From: Pseudomonadota bacterium
GTDB lineage: Bacteria; Pseudomonadota; Alphaproteobacteria; Rhizobiales; Xanthobacteraceae
Direction: 5' to 3'
Assembly: GCA_023387735.1 (NCBI GenBank)
Contig: JAEWHP010000014.1
Coordinates: 62,001 to 126,000, forward strand
DNA length: 64,000 nucleotides
Part shown: positions 16,152 to 24,940 of the stretch, piece by piece
Layout: the number at the start of each line of letters is the position of its first letter
How positions within the stretch are numbered: the stretch's first letter is position 1
Made by a program: the position numbers and the translations under genes
Notes under the pieces: model-generated
The model's input: the letters and a program-made list of their open reading frames with translations, nothing else
What the model was told of the DNA's origin: nothing
Databases searched by the model: none

Positions 16152-16370
16152 TTACCCGACGTCAGCCAGATCTTCCTCGAGAATCGCCATCTGGAACTGG
16201 AAGGAACGATCGTCGTCCTCGTCATCGACGAACAACACGCCGATGAACTCCTCGCCGATATAGACCTCGGCGGAGTCGTCCTTCTTCGGGCGCGGCACGA
16301 CGCGGAGCTTGGGATTGCCGAATACGCGCTTGAGATAAGCGTCGAGCTTCCTGACTTCCTGAACGTCCAC
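16152..16370 (-). CDS. DUF3126 family protein
   Basis: 72 aa. The sequence from DVQEVRKLDAYLKRVFG through VPRPKKDDSAEVYIGEEFIG to the acidic VDDEDDDRSF and MAILEEDL tail is the DUF3126 pattern, a small alphaproteobacterial family of unknown role. A TTG at 16391 gives a longer frame, but GTG at 16370 has GGAG with 6-nt spacing and yields the usual MDVQEVRKL start. Confidence 0.8.
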   Translation of the reverse strand: MDVQEVRKLDAYLKRVFGNPKLRVVPRPKKDDSAEVYIGEEFIGVLFVDDEDDDRSFQFQMAILEEDLADVG

Positions 16371-16475
16371 GGCGGTCTCCAATCGGATCAATGTTTTCCG
16401 GGAGGTTTTTAGGACGAGATGATGCTGACCGCCAGCCGTAAGTTCACAAAGTTAGCGGCAGAAAACAGTGGAAAA

Positions 16476-17303
16476 TCAAAGCCCGATCGCGTTGAGCATC
16501 TGATCCATGGTGCGTGACGGCTCCGCGCAGCCGGCTTCGCCGACGATCTTGGCCGGAACGCCTGCAACCGTCACATTGTGCGGCACCGGCTTGACCACCA
16601 CCGAGCCCGCGGCGATGCGCGCGCAATGGCCGATCTCGATATTGCCGAGTATTTTTGCCCCCGCCCCGATCAGCACGCCGTGGCGAATCTTCGGATGACG
16701 GTCCTCGTTCTCCTTGCCGGTGCCGCCCAGCGTGACGCCGTGCAGGATCGAAACATCGTCCTCGATCACAGCGGTCTCGCCGCAGACGAAGCCGGTCGCA
16801 TGATCGAGGAAAATGCCACGGCCGATCACGGCAGCGGGATTGATGTCGGTCTGAAACACCGCCGAAGAGCGGCTCTGCAGATAATAGGCAAAATCCTTGC
16901 GACCCTTCTTGTACAGCCAATTCGCCAGCCGATGGGTCTGCAGGGCATGGAAGCCCTTGAAGTAGAGCAGCGGATCGATGAAGCGCGAGGTCGCGGGATC
17001 GCGGTCGTAGACTGCGACCAGATCGGCGCGAAACGCATTGCCAAGATCTGGATCGTCGCGCAGCGCCTCGTCATATGTCTGGCGGATCAGGTCGCCCGAC
17101 AGCGCCGAATGGTCGAGCCGCTCGGCGATCCGATGGATCACCGAATCTTCCAGACGATCGTGATGAAGCACAGTCGAATAGATGAAGGAGGCCAGTTCGG
17201 GCTCGCGGCGGACGATGTCCTCAGCCTCGCTTCGCACGCGATCCCAGATCGGATCGAGCGCGGCCAGTTTCGAACCCTGCGGATTGACCTGATGCACTGC
17301 CAT
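16476..17303 (-). CDS. cysE: Serine O-acetyltransferase
   Basis: 275 aa. It makes O-acetylserine from serine and acetyl-CoA, the first step of cysteine synthesis. The N-terminal alpha-helical domain (1-140) is followed by a left-handed beta-helix with the active-site FLDHATGFVCGET and GVTLGGTGKE segments. An upstream in-frame start at 17387 adds 28 basic residues without family match, so the ATG at 17303 is used. A DUF3126 gene follows on the same strand, a neighbourhood I recall from other rhizobia. Confidence 0.92.
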   Translation of the reverse strand: MAVHQVNPQGSKLAALDPIWDRVRSEAEDIVRREPELASFIYSTVLHHDRLEDSVIHRIAERLDHSALSGDLIRQTYDEALRDDPDLGNAFRADLVAVYDRDPATSRFIDPLLYFKGFHALQTHRLANWLYKKGRKDFAYYLQSRSSAVFQTDINPAAVIGRGIFLDHATGFVCGETAVIEDDVSILHGVTLGGTGKENEDRHPKIRHGVLIGAGAKILGNIEIGHCARIAAGSVVVKPVPHNVTVAGVPAKIVGEAGCAEPSRTMDQMLNAIGL

Positions 17304-17558
17304 CGGCTTTTCTCTCGGTTTGCGCCCGCGATTTGGCTTGTTTATAGCACGGCGGACAGACTTCTGTCCCGGGCAGGCGCCCGGCATAATACCCCCGGCG
17401 GCCCCTCGGGTCCGTTCAAGGTGGTCAGCGAAATCAGGAAATCAAGCCGTTTAAGGTCCGACTATTGGTGAATTTCGGCCGGCCTTCCGTTCCCGGATGC
17501 TGGCCTGGCGGGGGGAAGTCACATCAGCACGCAAACCTTAAGCGCGCGCGTCGCGGAC

Positions 17559-18893
17559 GTGCGGCTGGCTTGGGCGGTCGCCATCGCCATCCCGGTGATG
17601 TTGCTCGCGCCCGCCCTGTGGAATGGCTACCCCCTGCTCCAATGGGATACCGGCGGCTATCTGGCGCGGTGGTATGAAGGCTACCTGGTGCCGAGCCGCT
17701 CCACGGCGTTCGGCGTTTATCTCCATTTCGGCGAAGATTCGAGCTTCTGGATCAATCTCGGGATCCAGGCGCTGGCGACGCTTTGGATCCTGCAACTGAC
17801 GTTGCGCGTGCTGGGCATGAGCCAGCCGCTGCGGCTGCTGGGTATCGGCCTCGCGCTGAGCATCACCACCTCGCTACCCTGGCTTGCGAGCATGCTGCTG
17901 ACCGACATTTTCGCCGGGCTGTCCGTTCTGGCGCTCTTCATCCTCGCCACGTGTGACGACAAAACCTCGACGCCGGAGAAATGCCTGTTGTTCGCGTTGA
18001 CGGCGTTCGCCGCATCTTCTCACAGCGCGACGCTCGCCGTGCTGCTCGGTCTGTGCTGCGTCGGCTGGGTCGCCCTCCCCTTTCTGGGTGGACGGATTTC
18101 CGTGGCCGGGCTGGCGCAGGCCAGCCTGACAATCGTCGCCGGCGCCGCGCTACTGCTGTCCACGAATTTTGCGTTGTCGGGACAGTTGGCATGGACGCCC
18201 GGGGGATACGGCGTCGCGTTCGGGCGCATGCTGCAGGATGGCATCGTCGCGCAATACCTGCGAGATCATTGTTCGCACCAGAATCTGAAATTGTGCCCCT
18301 ATCGCGATCGGCTGCCCGCCACGGCCGACCAGTTCCTGTGGGGCAACAGCATGTTCAACACGCTCGGCCGCTTCAAGGGAATGAACGACGAGATGAGTTT
18401 CATCGTGCTGCGCTCGCTTGCCGAATACCCGGCCTGGCAGGCGCGGGCGGCGGCTGTCGGCACCGCGCAGCAACTGGTCCACGTCGCGACCGGCGAAGGG
18501 ACCGATGGCTGGCTCGGCCACACCTATGGCATCATCGAGCGATTTATTCCGGCCCAGGTGAAGCCGATGCGCGCGGCACAGCAGCAACGCTGGCATTTCG
18601 ACTTCACCACGATCAACTATATCCACGTGCCGGTCGCGCTCGGCTCGATTCTGCTCACAGTCATGCTGTTCGGTCACGGCCTGCTCCGCCGGCGGCTCGA
18701 TCACATCACGCTGCTCGCAGGATCGGTCTCGCTCGCCGTGCTCGGCAACGCTTTCATCTGCGCCGTCATCTCCGGCCCGCACGATCGCTACGGCGCACGG
18801 ATGGCGTGGCTTGCGACCACGGTGGCACTGATCGCGGCGATCAGACATTTCTCTGGTGAGAACGCAGCGCGAGAGCGCTCACTGCCGCCGTGA
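17559..18893 (+). CDS. Polytopic membrane protein, unknown
   Basis: 444 aa, GTG start. About ten hydrophobic helices spread over the chain with a large soluble loop around residues 215-330 (including CSHQNLKLCPYRDRLP). The first loop DTGGYLARWYEG resembles the acidic first periplasmic loop of GT-C type glycosyltransferases, so a lipid-linked sugar transferase is possible, but no family is recognised. Its last 15 nt overlap the convergent hydrolase gene. Confidence 0.65.
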   Translation: MRLAWAVAIAIPVMLLAPALWNGYPLLQWDTGGYLARWYEGYLVPSRSTAFGVYLHFGEDSSFWINLGIQALATLWILQLTLRVLGMSQPLRLLGIGLALSITTSLPWLASMLLTDIFAGLSVLALFILATCDDKTSTPEKCLLFALTAFAASSHSATLAVLLGLCCVGWVALPFLGGRISVAGLAQASLTIVAGAALLLSTNFALSGQLAWTPGGYGVAFGRMLQDGIVAQYLRDHCSHQNLKLCPYRDRLPATADQFLWGNSMFNTLGRFKGMNDEMSFIVLRSLAEYPAWQARAAAVGTAQQLVHVATGEGTDGWLGHTYGIIERFIPAQVKPMRAAQQQRWHFDFTTINYIHVPVALGSILLTVMLFGHGLLRRRLDHITLLAGSVSLAVLGNAFICAVISGPHDRYGARMAWLATTVALIAAIRHFSGENAARERSLPP

Positions 18894-19631
18894 CAGGAAG
18901 TCGGTGACGCCGGCCTTGTAGACCTTGTCGCCGACCGCGCGCATGTGATCGCGGTTCGGGATATCGAGCACCTCGGCGCCCGGGATGATCTTTCCGAGCG
19001 CCTGCGCCGAGCCGGCGATTTCGTCTTTGGTTCCGACCGCAATCAGCACCGGCACGCCGATCCCGGCAGCCTCCTCTCGCGTCATCAAGCGACGCGATCC
19101 GCGCAGGCAGGCGGCGAGCGCGCCGCGGTCGGAGCGGGTCTGGTCGGCAAAGGCGCGAAACGTCCGCCCGACCGGATCGGTGACGTCCTCCAGCGACGGC
19201 GCCTCCAGCGCCGTGGCGACGTTCTCGCCGGGCCCGCCTCCCTCGATCAGGCCGATGCCGATGCCGCCGAGGATCGCCGAGCGCAGCCGCTGCGGCTGCT
19301 CGCGCGCCAGCACCGCTGTCATCCGCGAGCCCAGCGAATAACCCATGATATCGGCGCGATCGATGGAAAGATGATCCAGCAGCGCGATGACGTCACTCGC
19401 CATGATGGCGATCTCGTACTGAGCGGAATCGTAGAGCTTGCTGGAATCGCCGTGACCGCGATTGTCGAGCGCGATGACCCGGCGGCCGTCCTTCTTCAGA
19501 TCGGAGACCCAGGTCGGATAGACCCAGTTGACGTTCTTGCTCGAGGCAAAGCCGTGCACGAGGATGATCGGATCGCCCTCGCCTTCGTCGAGATAGGCAA
19601 TTTCGACATCGCCGTTGTGAAAACTCGGCAT
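18879..19631 (-). CDS. Alpha/beta hydrolase
   Basis: 250 aa. Core motifs: ILVHGFASS (oxyanion), DNRGHGDS, nucleophile elbow GYSLGS, a late acid (VGTKDEIAG) and a C-terminal His in NRDHMRAVG. The layout matches esterase/C-C hydrolase relatives; the substrate cannot be read. ATG at 19631 is preferred over 19679 because the fold starts at once (MPSFHNGDVEIAYLDEG). Confidence 0.85.
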   Translation of the reverse strand: MPSFHNGDVEIAYLDEGEGDPIILVHGFASSKNVNWVYPTWVSDLKKDGRRVIALDNRGHGDSSKLYDSAQYEIAIMASDVIALLDHLSIDRADIMGYSLGSRMTAVLAREQPQRLRSAILGGIGIGLIEGGGPGENVATALEAPSLEDVTDPVGRTFRAFADQTRSDRGALAACLRGSRRLMTREEAAGIGVPVLIAVGTKDEIAGSAQALGKIIPGAEVLDIPNRDHMRAVGDKVYKAGVTDFLSRRQ

Positions 19632-19708
19632 CGACGGTTCCATTTTTTGCGGATTAGAATTGGCGACCTGCAACCGCAAGCCTGGTTGTTAGAGTCCAGC
19701 CTTGAATT

Positions 19709-20869
19709 CTAGCCTTGCGCGCCGACGCCTGCCAGAGCGACGCCCTGCGGCAGAGGTGATGCCGCTGCCTGCATTCGCAGACGTTTTGCCTTCTTGCGGC
19801 GAAGCCACGCCATGGTCGCCCGTTCCGTGGTTGCCTTGATCGACGACAGGAAACCGAACAGCGCCAGCAAAGCCCCGAACACCCACATCGTCAGATTGAA
19901 GGCGCCGGTCGCCAGCAACAGTCCACCGCGGCCGAGCGTTTTCAGGATGGCGCGGGTCTGGCCGCCCTTGGATTCCGCCAGCCGCGCGGCGCGCGCGACA
20001 TCCTTCGGTCCTTGCGCGATGCGCAGCGTATCGAGCGCGCCGCGCGTGCCGGCTTTTTCGCCGACGCGTCCGACGTCTTTCGCCAGCCGCACCAGCGCAC
20101 CGGCCTTCTCGGCACGGAACGCCGCCTTGATCGCGCTGACGGTTTCGCCCGGCCGCAGCACCGAACTCCTTGCGACCGCCTGCTGCAGCACAGGCGCATC
20201 GACGACCTCGCGGGCCGAACGCCCGGCCCATTGCGTCAGGCCCTCGCCAAGCCGGCCGACCTTGCGCGCGCCCTTGACCATGCTCAGCCCGGCGCGGACC
20301 GGCCCGACGCCGCCGACCGTCACATAGGTCGCAGCGGTCACCGCCAAGCCAACGGTCGCAAGGCCAAGCACCAGACGGTCCACTTCCTCCCCCGTTGCCA
20401 GATGCTTGCCCTCGCGCACGACGTCCCTGATATCGCCGTAGACGAACAGATCGCCGGCAACGGTGCCCGAGAGGCTTGCAAGATCGTCGGCATTGCCGGT
20501 GACGAGACCGGTGGCAAAGCGCCTGGCCACATCCGAGGTCGAGTTCGATTCCGCGACCGCGTCGCTGACGCGCTTCGACAGGTCCTCGCTGACGGCAATG
20601 CCCCTGTCGCGCGCGAGTTCAACGAAGCTTGCGGCGAGGTCGGAATCGTTCGCCGCCAGCGCCGCCTCGATATTCTCGGCGACCAGAGCGGGGTTGTTCC
20701 GCAGGGCAGAATTGAGCTGGAGATCAGCGAGCTTGGCGGGCTCGTCCTGCGCCGCCAGGATGGCTCCGGCGTCACGGGCGTGCGGCCACAGCGCCGCGCC
20801 CACGGTCGCGCTGAGCGCCATGCAAGCAAAAGCCACCGCCAGCGCCGAGCCGACCCGCAACCGCCTCAT
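19709..20869 (-). CDS. Conserved membrane-associated protein, unknown
   Basis: 386 aa. N-terminal signal anchor (about 9-28), a helical soluble region (40-140), a hydrophobic segment at 165-185, then basic helical stretches rich in Ala/Lys/Arg, and a last hydrophobic segment near 325-345 before a basic C-terminus. No catalytic motif or named family recognised. SD-like GGGG is adjacent to the ATG. It stands alone on the minus strand. Confidence 0.65.
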   Translation of the reverse strand: MRRLRVGSALAVAFACMALSATVGAALWPHARDAGAILAAQDEPAKLADLQLNSALRNNPALVAENIEAALAANDSDLAASFVELARDRGIAVSEDLSKRVSDAVAESNSTSDVARRFATGLVTGNADDLASLSGTVAGDLFVYGDIRDVVREGKHLATGEEVDRLVLGLATVGLAVTAATYVTVGGVGPVRAGLSMVKGARKVGRLGEGLTQWAGRSAREVVDAPVLQQAVARSSVLRPGETVSAIKAAFRAEKAGALVRLAKDVGRVGEKAGTRGALDTLRIAQGPKDVARAARLAESKGGQTRAILKTLGRGGLLLATGAFNLTMWVFGALLALFGFLSSIKATTERATMAWLRRKKAKRLRMQAAASPLPQGVALAGVGAQG

Positions 20870-21005
20870 CCCCGAAAATCCAATGTTTTACGTCCCTCAA
20901 CATGGTGTGCCGTTTTTAAGACACAACGGCCCCGACGAAAGAAGGGCTTCTCTCCGACGACAAGATTGTGTCGAATTTGCATGAGCGAATGAGGGTGGAG
21001 ACTTC

Positions 21006-21050
21006 CGGGAATCCGGGCTTTGGGAATTTGGGCTTCGGGAATCCGGGGCA
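21006..21050. repeat. Three tandem 15-bp repeats
   Basis: Three imperfect copies of a 15-bp unit (CGGGAATCCGGGCTT at 21006, TGGGAATTTGGGCTT at 21021, CGGGAATCCGGGGCA at 21036) in the divergent space between the 20869 and 21149 genes. Confidence 0.6.
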
Positions 21051-21148
21051 CTAGGAATCATCTGTACCCGCCAGTATGGTGCGCGGCGTTTCGGGCGCCC
21101 GCATCGTGTTGATTGCGTCCGCCCGCCATTGCCATCCAAGGTGTAGCT

Positions 21149-21394
21149 ATGTCCGACCATGTCGTCCCGCATTTCCACAACGACGCCGGGGTCTCGGTTA
21201 TCGAGATCGGCTCGCAGGAGTTCATGTGCGTGGGCGCCAATCCTCCGTTCGATCATCCGCATGTGTTTCTCGATCTCGGCAACGACAACGAGATCATCTG
21301 CCCGTATTGCTCGACACTCTATCGTTTCGCCGCCGACCTCGCCGCGGGCGAAGCCCGGCCGCCGGAATGCGTGCTGAAGGACAAGGTCGCCTGA
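21149..21394 (+). CDS. CHCC zinc-finger domain protein
   Basis: 81 aa. It matches the zf-CHCC family (related to the zinc finger of complex I subunit NDUFS6): metal ligands Cys in FMCVGAN, His in DHPHV and Cys pair in ICPYCSTLYR. Role in bacteria is uncertain; a complex I assembly link is possible. Start chosen at ATG 21149 (MSDHVVPHFHND), which has AAGG upstream; the longer start at 21113 adds non-conserved residues. The FAD monooxygenase begins 7 nt after its stop. Confidence 0.85.
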   Translation: MSDHVVPHFHNDAGVSVIEIGSQEFMCVGANPPFDHPHVFLDLGNDNEIICPYCSTLYRFAADLAAGEARPPECVLKDKVA

Positions 21395-21401
21395 CCGGTC
21401 G

Positions 21402-22604
21402 GTGGCGGTCGCGCGCACCATCATCGTTGCTGGTGCCGGGATCGGGGGACTGACCGCGGCGCTTGCACTCGCGGCCCGCGGCTTTCGCGTCGTCGTTCTG
21501 GAAAAGGCCGAGCGGCTGGAGGAAGCCGGCGCCGGCCTGCAGCTTTCGCCCAACGCCAGCCGCATCCTGGTCGAGCTCGGCCTGCAGCCGCGGCTAGCTT
21601 CTCGTGCCGTGACGCCCGACGCCATCAACATCGTGAGCGCGCGCGCCGGCGGCGAAATCGCCCGCCTGCCGCTCGGCGAAGCCGCCAGCCGGCGCGCTGG
21701 CGCACCCTATTGGGTGGTGCATCGCGCCGATCTGCAAGCCGCCCTGCTGGCCGGGGTTAACGACCATCCGGACATCGACCTGCGGCTCGGCTGCCAGTTC
21801 GAGGACGTGACGTCGCATGCCAAGGGGCTCACCGTGATCCAGCGCCGCGGCAATGCAAGGCAGTCGGAACTGGCGATGGCGCTGATCGGCGCCGACGGCA
21901 TCTGGTCGGCGGTCCGCAATCATCTGTTCCCGCAGGTGCAGCCGCAATTCTCCGGCCTGATCGCCTGGCGCGGAACCCTCGATGCGACCACGCTCCCGCG
22001 CGAATATACCGCGCCGCGCGTGCAGCTCTGGATGGGACCGGACGCGCATCTCGTCGCCTATCCGATATCGGGCGCCAAGCAGATCAACGTCGTCGCCATC
22101 GTGCCGGGAACCTGGAACAGGCCGGGCTGGAGCGCGCAAGGCGACGCCAACGAACTGAAGGGCGCATTCGCCTCAAGGCGCTGGCCCGCAACCGCGCGAA
22201 TGCTGATCGGGGCCGTCGACGAGTGGCGGCGCTGGGCGCTGTTTACGCTGCCCGATCTCGCCGACTGGAGCAGCGGCGCCACAGCCTTGCTCGGCGACGC
22301 CGCGCATGCGATGCTGCCGTTCGCCGCGCAGGGCGCCGGCATGGCGATCGAGGACGCCGCCGTGCTCGCCGGATGCCTGAGCCAGAGCACCGGCGACAAC
22401 ATCGTGGGCGTTCCGGCCGCCCTGAAGCGCTACAGCGGCCTGCGGCGTGGCCGCGTGCGGCGGGTACAGCGCACCGCCCGGCTACAGGGCCGCATCTATC
22501 ATCTGACCGGACCGCTGGCGCTGGCGCGCGACCTCGCCATCAGGGCGATGGGCCCGCAGCGCATGCTGGCGCGGCAGGACTGGATCTACGACTGGCGGGC
22601 GTGA
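21402..22604 (+). CDS. FAD-dependent monooxygenase (salicylate hydroxylase-like)
   Basis: 400 aa, GTG start. Group A flavoprotein monooxygenase: dinucleotide-binding GAGIGGLTAA at residues 11-20, the acidic end VVVLEKAE, the DG-type motif in IGADGIWSAVR, and the second FAD motif LLGDAAHAMLPF. Relatives hydroxylate aromatic acids such as salicylate using NAD(P)H and O2; the actual substrate is not visible. It is close behind the CHCC zinc-finger gene. Confidence 0.88.
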   Translation: MAVARTIIVAGAGIGGLTAALALAARGFRVVVLEKAERLEEAGAGLQLSPNASRILVELGLQPRLASRAVTPDAINIVSARAGGEIARLPLGEAASRRAGAPYWVVHRADLQAALLAGVNDHPDIDLRLGCQFEDVTSHAKGLTVIQRRGNARQSELAMALIGADGIWSAVRNHLFPQVQPQFSGLIAWRGTLDATTLPREYTAPRVQLWMGPDAHLVAYPISGAKQINVVAIVPGTWNRPGWSAQGDANELKGAFASRRWPATARMLIGAVDEWRRWALFTLPDLADWSSGATALLGDAAHAMLPFAAQGAGMAIEDAAVLAGCLSQSTGDNIVGVPAALKRYSGLRRGRVRRVQRTARLQGRIYHLTGPLALARDLAIRAMGPQRMLARQDWIYDWRA

Positions 22605-22606
22605 GC

Positions 22607-23050
22607 TTAGTTCGCCCCAGCGGCCTTCGGCCGGCTACCCCTGACCGCGGGCGCGGGCTTGATCGTTGGCGGCGTTGGCGCCGCCGCATTGGCATCAGGC
22701 TTGTAATCCTGGCAGCGGTTTTTCCGCCAGGCTTCCTCGAGCAGTTTCGACTGTCCACGCATCGCGATGTAGTCATTGCGGTAGGCAACCTCCGCCACCA
22801 CCGAGCCCCCGACGCCGGTTTCAGCCTTCGACATCAGGCCCTGCAGTTCCGCGGTGCGGCTCGCGACCGCCTTGCGTTCGGTCTCGAGCTGCATGCAATC
22901 GTAGAGGTCGTATTTGGCGGGATCGACGAACGCCGGGGAGATCGTCTCGCCCATCTGGGCACAACCTGACATGCCCGCCCCGAGCGCGATCAGCGCCAGC
23001 GCGGCGAGGCTGTGCGAAAACGAACGGCGATCGGGCAGAAACAGGGGCAT
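22607..23050 (-). CDS. Putative lipoprotein
   Basis: 147 aa. Signal sequence with a lipobox-like GMSGC at residues 26-30, so probably lipid-anchored at Cys30. The mature part is short and helical with two cysteines (YDCMQLETERK, RCQDYKP) and a Pro/Ala-rich tail. AAGG precedes the ATG. Convergent with the monooxygenase, two bases apart. Function unknown. Confidence 0.7.
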   Translation of the reverse strand: MPLFLPDRRSFSHSLAALALIALGAGMSGCAQMGETISPAFVDPAKYDLYDCMQLETERKAVASRTAELQGLMSKAETGVGGSVVAEVAYRNDYIAMRGQSKLLEEAWRKNRCQDYKPDANAAAPTPPTIKPAPAVRGSRPKAAGAN

Positions 23051-23223
23051 CGGACCTTCGTAGGCGGATAACGTTGCGATTGCCTAAAGCAACCGCAAGT
23101 GTCGGCATTGAGGCTTTGCTTTAACGCGCTCCCTCGCTAAAGGAAGGGGCGCGTTCCGGCCGGACAATACCCCAATCAAGGCTCTCCGGTAAACGTGCTA
23201 AGTAATTGATTTCCTGATTGTAA

Positions 23224-23310
23224 GCGGACGTGGCGGAACTGGTAGACGCAAGGGACTTAAAATCCCTCGATGGCAACGTCGTGTGGGTTCGAGTCCCACC
23301 GCCCGCACCA
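23224..23310 (+). tRNA. tRNA-Leu(UAA)
   Basis: 87 nt including encoded CCA. Anticodon loop CTTAAAA on a AGGGA/TCCCT stem gives anticodon UAA; T arm GTGGG TTCGAGT CCCAC; long variable arm as expected for class II tRNA-Leu. The acceptor stem GCGGACG / CGCCCGC has one A5-C68 mismatch. Confidence 0.95.
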
Positions 23311-23485
23311 GCCTTCGCTCGAAGCGACGAAGGCCGCCGCGCCGAAGCCTGTAGGCGAAGGCGGGCTTGTTTCCGCGAGCTACGGCTTGGCAGGCCACGC
23401 GTAGACCGTAAGGTCGGAGCGTGTCCGGCGTAGCTTGAGCGCGCAGCGAAAGCGACGACGGACTGATGAGGCTGGGAGATAAATT
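23311..23485. other. Post-tRNA intergenic region with hairpins
   Basis: 175 nt. It contains the self-complementary CCTTCGCTCGAAGCGACGAAGG just after the tRNA and further GC-rich short hairpins. No poly-T terminator. Such hairpin-rich tails often follow tRNA genes in bradyrhizobia. Confidence 0.4.
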
Positions 23486-24088
23486 TTGCCGCAACCCCAT
23501 CTTTTCGAAATGCGCCGGCTCGAGATGCTGAGCAACACTATCTTCGGCGTTGCCATGACGCTGCTCGCCTACGATCTGCCGAAAGCCAGCAGCTTTGCCG
23601 CCGCGCCGCGCTGGATCGACCTGCTTCGCGTCTATGCGCAGCCGGTCATTGCACTCGCAATCAGCTTCGTCGTCGCCGGGCTGTTCTGGTTCAGCCATCA
23701 CCGGCGGCTGGCGGTGGCGCCGGAAGCCGGGCGCGGCGTGGTGTTTCTGAATCTGATCTTCTTGCTCTCGATCGTCATCCTGCCGGTAACCAACGGTCTC
23801 TACGGCAACTATCGGATGGATAGCGTGGTCGCGGTGATCTACGGCCTTCACCTGACCCTGATCGCTTCGCTCAACGCGTTGCTTTGGATCCTCGCGCTGC
23901 GCGGCCGCGGCGATCCGCAATTGCTGGCGACCGCGTTGCTTCCGGTTTTCGTGTTCGTGCTGGGAACGGCGATCGCCCCGATCTCGCCGCACGCTGCGCA
24001 GTTCGCGTGGTGTCTGGCGTTTCTCGCGCCCTTTGCGGGCTGGGTCGCCGCGCGAGCTAGCGCGAAACCTTCGCCTCGCTCACCGTGA
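23486..24088 (+). CDS. TMEM175-family (DUF1211) membrane protein
   Basis: 200 aa with about six transmembrane helices. The first helix has the TMEM175-like pattern RRLEMLSNTIFGVAMTLL; bacterial members form potassium-leak channels, although here the usual FSD triplet reads LSN. TTG start supported by GGGAG 7 nt upstream. The last 32 nt overlap the convergent acyltransferase gene. Confidence 0.75.
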   Translation: MPQPHLFEMRRLEMLSNTIFGVAMTLLAYDLPKASSFAAAPRWIDLLRVYAQPVIALAISFVVAGLFWFSHHRRLAVAPEAGRGVVFLNLIFLLSIVILPVTNGLYGNYRMDSVVAVIYGLHLTLIASLNALLWILALRGRGDPQLLATALLPVFVFVLGTAIAPISPHAAQFAWCLAFLAPFAGWVAARASAKPSPRSP

Positions 24089-24794
24089 GCAGGCGGCTGG
24101 CCTCATCGAAAATCATCCGCTCCATCTTTTCCTGAAACTCCTTGCGCGGCAGGCCCGGCGCAATCGGCGGAAGAAACGACAGCGTGATAGTGCCCGAGTG
24201 CATCATCAGCGTCTTCTTGCCCCAGAACAATCCGGAGTTACACGCCGCCGGCACCACGGGAACGGCGAGATTGGTGTAGAGGGCTGAGATGCCGGCCGAC
24301 TGGAACGTCATGGGGTCGTCGATCGCCTGGCGCGTGCCTTGCGGAAACAGCAGCACCTTGCGCCCCTCGCCGACCGCGCGCCTGGCTTCATCGACCATCT
24401 GCCGCAACGCCTGCCGGCCCGCCGAGCGGTCGACCAGGATCATCGGATATCGTTCGAGGAACCAGCCGACGAACGGCAGCTTCCGCAACTCCTTCTTGGC
24501 GACGATGCTGGCGTCCGGGAACATCGCGCAGAGCGCGGCGGTCTCCCATAGCGACTGATGATTGCAGGCGATGATGCAGGGTCCGTCGGGAACGTGCTCG
24601 CGGCCCGACACCCTGTAATCGAGACCCACCACGTATTTCATCAGCAGCATGATGCCGTTGGCCCAGACCTGCGATACCGCGCGCACGGTCGCGCTGCTGG
24701 CATTGAACAGCCACAGAAACGGAACGCTCATCGCAACGACCAGCGTCAGGATCACGACGGCCGCATCGAACAGGACCGATCTCACGTAATGCAA
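24057..24794 (-). CDS. Lysophospholipid acyltransferase (PlsC-like)
   Basis: 245 aa. 1-acyl-sn-glycerol-3-phosphate acyltransferase family: membrane segment near the N-terminus (about 9-30), active-site NHQSLWE (HX4E form of the HX4D box), a glycerophosphate-binding FPQGTR motif and LAVPVVP. It likely transfers an acyl chain in phospholipid synthesis. The TTG at 24794 has GAGG with 7-nt spacing and is preferred over a start at 24869, which adds a poorly conserved basic stretch. Confidence 0.85.
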   Translation of the reverse strand: MHYVRSVLFDAAVVILTLVVAMSVPFLWLFNASSATVRAVSQVWANGIMLLMKYVVGLDYRVSGREHVPDGPCIIACNHQSLWETAALCAMFPDASIVAKKELRKLPFVGWFLERYPMILVDRSAGRQALRQMVDEARRAVGEGRKVLLFPQGTRQAIDDPMTFQSAGISALYTNLAVPVVPAACNSGLFWGKKTLMMHSGTITLSFLPPIAPGLPRKEFQEKMERMIFDEASRLLTVSEAKVSR

Positions 24795-24940
24795 CTGCCG
24801 TCCTCTTGTATTGCCCCTCGGGCGCCCGCATCGACGCTCCCAATACAGCACTTTTTGGGAGTTGCACAATTCCGGCTTGGATTGCCTTCTCCACGCGAAA
24901 CCGGTGTCTTCTTCGCTCGAAAACGCTCTATGATCAGGGC

